NCBI GenBank assembly: GCA_003140655.1
Contig: PLKR01000019.1
Location: forward strand, 5,317 to 14,233
Length of the DNA: 8,917 nucleotides
Direction: 5' to 3'
Source of the DNA: Acidobacteriaceae bacterium
GTDB taxonomy: Bacteria > Acidobacteriota > Terriglobia > Terriglobales > Acidobacteriaceae
Shown here piece after piece: positions 6,879-8,917 of the stretch. Positions within the stretch are counted from its first letter, which is position 1. Each line of letters begins with the position of its first letter. A program made the translations under genes and the position numbers. The notes under the pieces are model-generated. The model was not told where the DNA came from and did no database searches. It was given only the letters and a program-made list of their open reading frames with translations.

Positions 6879-7327
6879 GCGAACTTAATGCCGTCGAACT
6901 CTTGCTTGTCGAAGACAACCCGCAAGACCTAGAGCTGGCGCTTCGAGCGCTGCGGAAGGCCAATTTGTCGAACCGAATCCACGTTGCCCGTGACGGTGCC
7001 GAGGCGCTTGAGTTTGTCTTTTGCGAAGGGGCGTACGGCGGGCGGACAATCGCGGACGCTCCAAAGGTGATCCTGCTCGATTTGAAGCTGCCGAAGGTCG
7101 ATGGGCTTGAGGTGTTAAAGCGCATCAAGGGCGACCCGCGCACGAAGCTGATTCCGATCGTGGTGTTGACGTCCTCTAAGGAACAGAGCGACGTTGTGGA
7201 GAGCTACCAGCTGGGGGTAAACAGCTACATTGTGAAGCCGGTGAATTTCGAGCGTTTTGCCGAGGCCGTGCACGACTTGGGGCTCTACTGGCTGCTGCAC
7301 AACCAGCCGCCCAAGATAACCCGCTGA
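6875..7327 (+). CDS. Single-domain response regulator, Rcp1-like
   Basis: A 150-residue receiver domain with nothing attached. The acidic pair is E13-D14 (LLVEDNPQD), the phosphorylated Asp is D69 (ILLDLKLPK), the switch Thr is T99 (VVLTSS) and the conserved Lys is K121 (IVKPVN). The extended loop between helix 2 and strand 3 (FCEGAYGGRTIADAP) and the tail ending YWLLHNQPP are typical of the Rcp1 type, the small receivers that partner phytochrome-like kinases. The ATG overlaps the kinase stop as ATGA, so the two are translationally coupled, and the four-PAS kinase is the obvious phosphodonor. It has no output domain, so it probably acts by protein contact or as a phosphate carrier to another kinase such as the hybrid kinase encoded next. 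Confidence 0.94.
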   Translation: MSELNAVELLLVEDNPQDLELALRALRKANLSNRIHVARDGAEALEFVFCEGAYGGRTIADAPKVILLDLKLPKVDGLEVLKRIKGDPRTKLIPIVVLTSSKEQSDVVESYQLGVNSYIVKPVNFERFAEAVHDLGLYWLLHNQPPKITR

Positions 7328-7330
7328 AGG
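7326..7330 (+). promoter_or_regulatory. Ribosome binding site overlapping the regulator stop codon
   Basis: GAAGG shares bases with the TGA stop (7325-7327) of the response regulator and lies 7 bases before the ATG at 7338. This supports both the chosen start of the hybrid kinase and coupled translation. Confidence 0.5.
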
Positions 7331-7337
7331 CGATCCG

Positions 7338-8917
7338 ATGCCGCGGCCGCTGAAGGTGCTGATCGTTGAGGACAATCCCGCAGACGCCGAGCTCGCGCTG
7401 CGCCAACTGCGTCGTGATGGCTTCGAACCCGAATGGGAGCGGGTCGATACCGAGGATGCCTATCTTGCCCGTCTTCAAGTGGGACTCGATTTGATTCTTT
7501 CCGACTATGATATGCCGCTGTTCAGCGGGCTTCGAGCGCTAGAGTTATTGAAAACAAGCGGATTGGATGTCCCATTTGTCCTCGTATCCGGCACAATTGG
7601 CGAGGACATCGCCGTGATTGCGATGAAAAAAGGGGCCTCCGATTATCTGTTGAAGGACCGGCTGGCGCGGCTGGGGCAGTCGATCGATCACCTCTTGAAC
7701 GAACGCCGGCTGCAACGGGAGCGGCGGCAGGCTGGGGAAGCGCTGCGACTGTTCCGCGCCCTGCTGGACCAATCCAACGATTCCATTGAGGTCCTCGATC
7801 CCGAGACCGCGCGCTTTATCGACGTGAATGAAAAGGGCTTTACTTGCCTTGGCTACAGCCGTGCGGAGTTCCTGTCCCTGCGGTTGTTTGACATCGAACT
7901 GGGCCTAAAGATGCAGGCATGGCCACAATTGCTGGCCAAGATTCGCACAACTGGCTCCGTACGCGGGGAGGGAATCCACCAGCGAAAGGACGGGACCACA
8001 TTCCCGGTGGAATTCAGTGTGAAATTGGTGAAACTTGACCGGGATTATCTTTTGGCTGTCGTGCGCGACATATCTGAACGGAAGGAAATGGAGGCAAAAT
8101 TTTTCCGGGCACAACGATTGGAGGCCATTGGCTCGCTGGCCAGCGGCATTGCACATGACATGAACAACATTCTGGCGCCGATTATGATGTCCGCACCCCT
8201 CCTGCGCATGGGGTTGTCGGTCGAGCAAACTGAAAAGACGCTGGTCACGATTGAGACGAGCGCGCAGCGCGGTGCTGACCTCGTTCGGCAGCTGCTGACC
8301 TTCGGGCGCGGTGTCGAGGGGGCCCGGCGGATCGTGCGGCTGGGGGCGATGCTCGATGAGGTTGCAAGGATTGCGCAGCGTACTTTTCCGAAGAATATCT
8401 CGATCGCGAGGGACGATTCGGAAATGGCGTGGCCGGTCATGGGCGACTCAACTCAGCTACACCAAGTCTTGCTCAACCTTTGCGTCAACGCGCGGGATGC
8501 AATGCCGCAAGGTGGCGTTCTAACGATCGCGGTGGATAACGTCCGATTCGACGAGAGCCTGGTGAGCATGACTCCCGGGGCCAAGGTCGGCCCTTATGTG
8601 CAGTTGAGCGTAACGGACACGGGGACAGGAATACCGCCCGATGTTGTCGACAAGATCTTTGACCCGTTCTTCACCACGAAGGAGCCTGGCAAAGGCACCG
8701 GCCTAGGTTTGTCCACAGTGATTGGCATAGTGAAAAGCCACGGCGGTTTCGTCAGCGTGCTTACAAAGATGGGAGTTGGCACCACGTTTCAGGTGTATTT
8801 TCCGGCGATGCCGGAAGGGCAAGAAGCCGCCTTAGCAAAGGGCCCTGGTGCAGCGCCAGCCGGTCACGGAGAGTTGATCCTAGTGGTGGACGACGAAGAG
8901 AAAATCCGTGAAGTTGT
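7338..8917 (+). CDS. Hybrid histidine kinase REC-PAS-HisKA-HATPase-REC (runs off the right edge)
   Basis: There are 526 open codons to the window edge. Residues 5-120 are a receiver: acidic pair E11-D12, phosphorylated Asp D56 (LILSDYDMP), S84 in VLVSGT and K106 in YLLKDRL. A short helix (120-137) leads to a PAS domain at about 138-250 ending in DISERKEME. The HisKA domain has H273 in SGIAHDMNNILAP, the type common in PAS hybrid kinases. The HATPase domain shows N380 and N384 (LLNLCVNARDAMP), D427 (VTDTGTGIP), the F-box FDPFFTTKE at 441-449 and G2 box GTGLGLS at 453-459. After an Ala/Gly/Pro-rich linker (495-511) a second receiver begins with LILVVDDEEKIRE; its Asp site is past the edge. Two receivers around one kinase suit a phosphorelay: the first could accept phosphate or modulate activity, the second is the usual acceptor from H273. 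The start is 10 bases after the regulator stop. Confidence 0.92.
   Translation, partial: MPRPLKVLIVEDNPADAELALRQLRRDGFEPEWERVDTEDAYLARLQVGLDLILSDYDMPLFSGLRALELLKTSGLDVPFVLVSGTIGEDIAVIAMKKGASDYLLKDRLARLGQSIDHLLNERRLQRERRQAGEALRLFRALLDQSNDSIEVLDPETARFIDVNEKGFTCLGYSRAEFLSLRLFDIELGLKMQAWPQLLAKIRTTGSVRGEGIHQRKDGTTFPVEFSVKLVKLDRDYLLAVVRDISERKEMEAKFFRAQRLEAIGSLASGIAHDMNNILAPIMMSAPLLRMGLSVEQTEKTLVTIETSAQRGADLVRQLLTFGRGVEGARRIVRLGAMLDEVARIAQRTFPKNISIARDDSEMAWPVMGDSTQLHQVLLNLCVNARDAMPQGGVLTIAVDNVRFDESLVSMTPGAKVGPYVQLSVTDTGTGIPPDVVDKIFDPFFTTKEPGKGTGLGLSTVIGIVKSHGGFVSVLTKMGVGTTFQVYFPAMPEGQEAALAKGPGAAPAGHGELILVVDDEEKIREV

Overview
The window reads as chromosomal DNA from a moderately GC-rich Gram-negative bacterium. 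Supporting signs are a Sec-type signal peptide on a protein with a TonB-C-like tail, a multi-PAS kinase paired with an Rcp1-type receiver, and a tandem PRC-barrel protein. The look of the YfhO-like and double PRC-barrel proteins brings Verrucomicrobiota or a similar phylum to mind. That is an impression from memory, not a demonstrated assignment.

Layout. (1) 1-940, minus strand: N-terminal 313 residues of a large YfhO-like polytopic membrane protein that runs off the left edge. (2) 941-1518: non-coding, with two small inverted repeats. (3) 1519-2706, plus strand: a 395-residue exported protein with an Ala-rich linker and a TonB C-terminal-like end. (4) 2707-3040: short convergent spacer with one hairpin. 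(5) 3041-3742, minus strand: a 233-residue protein with two PRC-barrel domains. (6) 3871-3981, plus strand: a start-less relic of a paralogue of the 395-residue protein, keeping only the last 36 codons and the stop. (7) 3982-4580: non-coding leader. (8) 4581-8917, plus strand: a tightly packed three-gene signalling operon.

The operon is the main functional unit. It encodes a soluble histidine kinase with four PAS domains (TTG start), a 150-residue single-domain response regulator whose ATG overlaps the kinase stop (ATGA), and, 10 bases further on, a hybrid REC-PAS-HisKA-HATPase-REC kinase cut by the right edge. All visible phosphorylation residues are intact. None of the three proteins has a DNA-binding or enzymatic output domain in the part seen, so the set looks like a multi-step phosphorelay whose output lies outside the window.

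The most unusual structure is the PRC-barrel gene lying between two diverged copies of the same TonB-C-like coding tail (2596-2706 and 3871-3981). The copies are the same length with no gaps, 76% identical in bases and 27 of 36 in residues. This suggests a former tandem paralogue pair broken by rearrangement. I found no transposase, CRISPR array, tRNA or rRNA gene.
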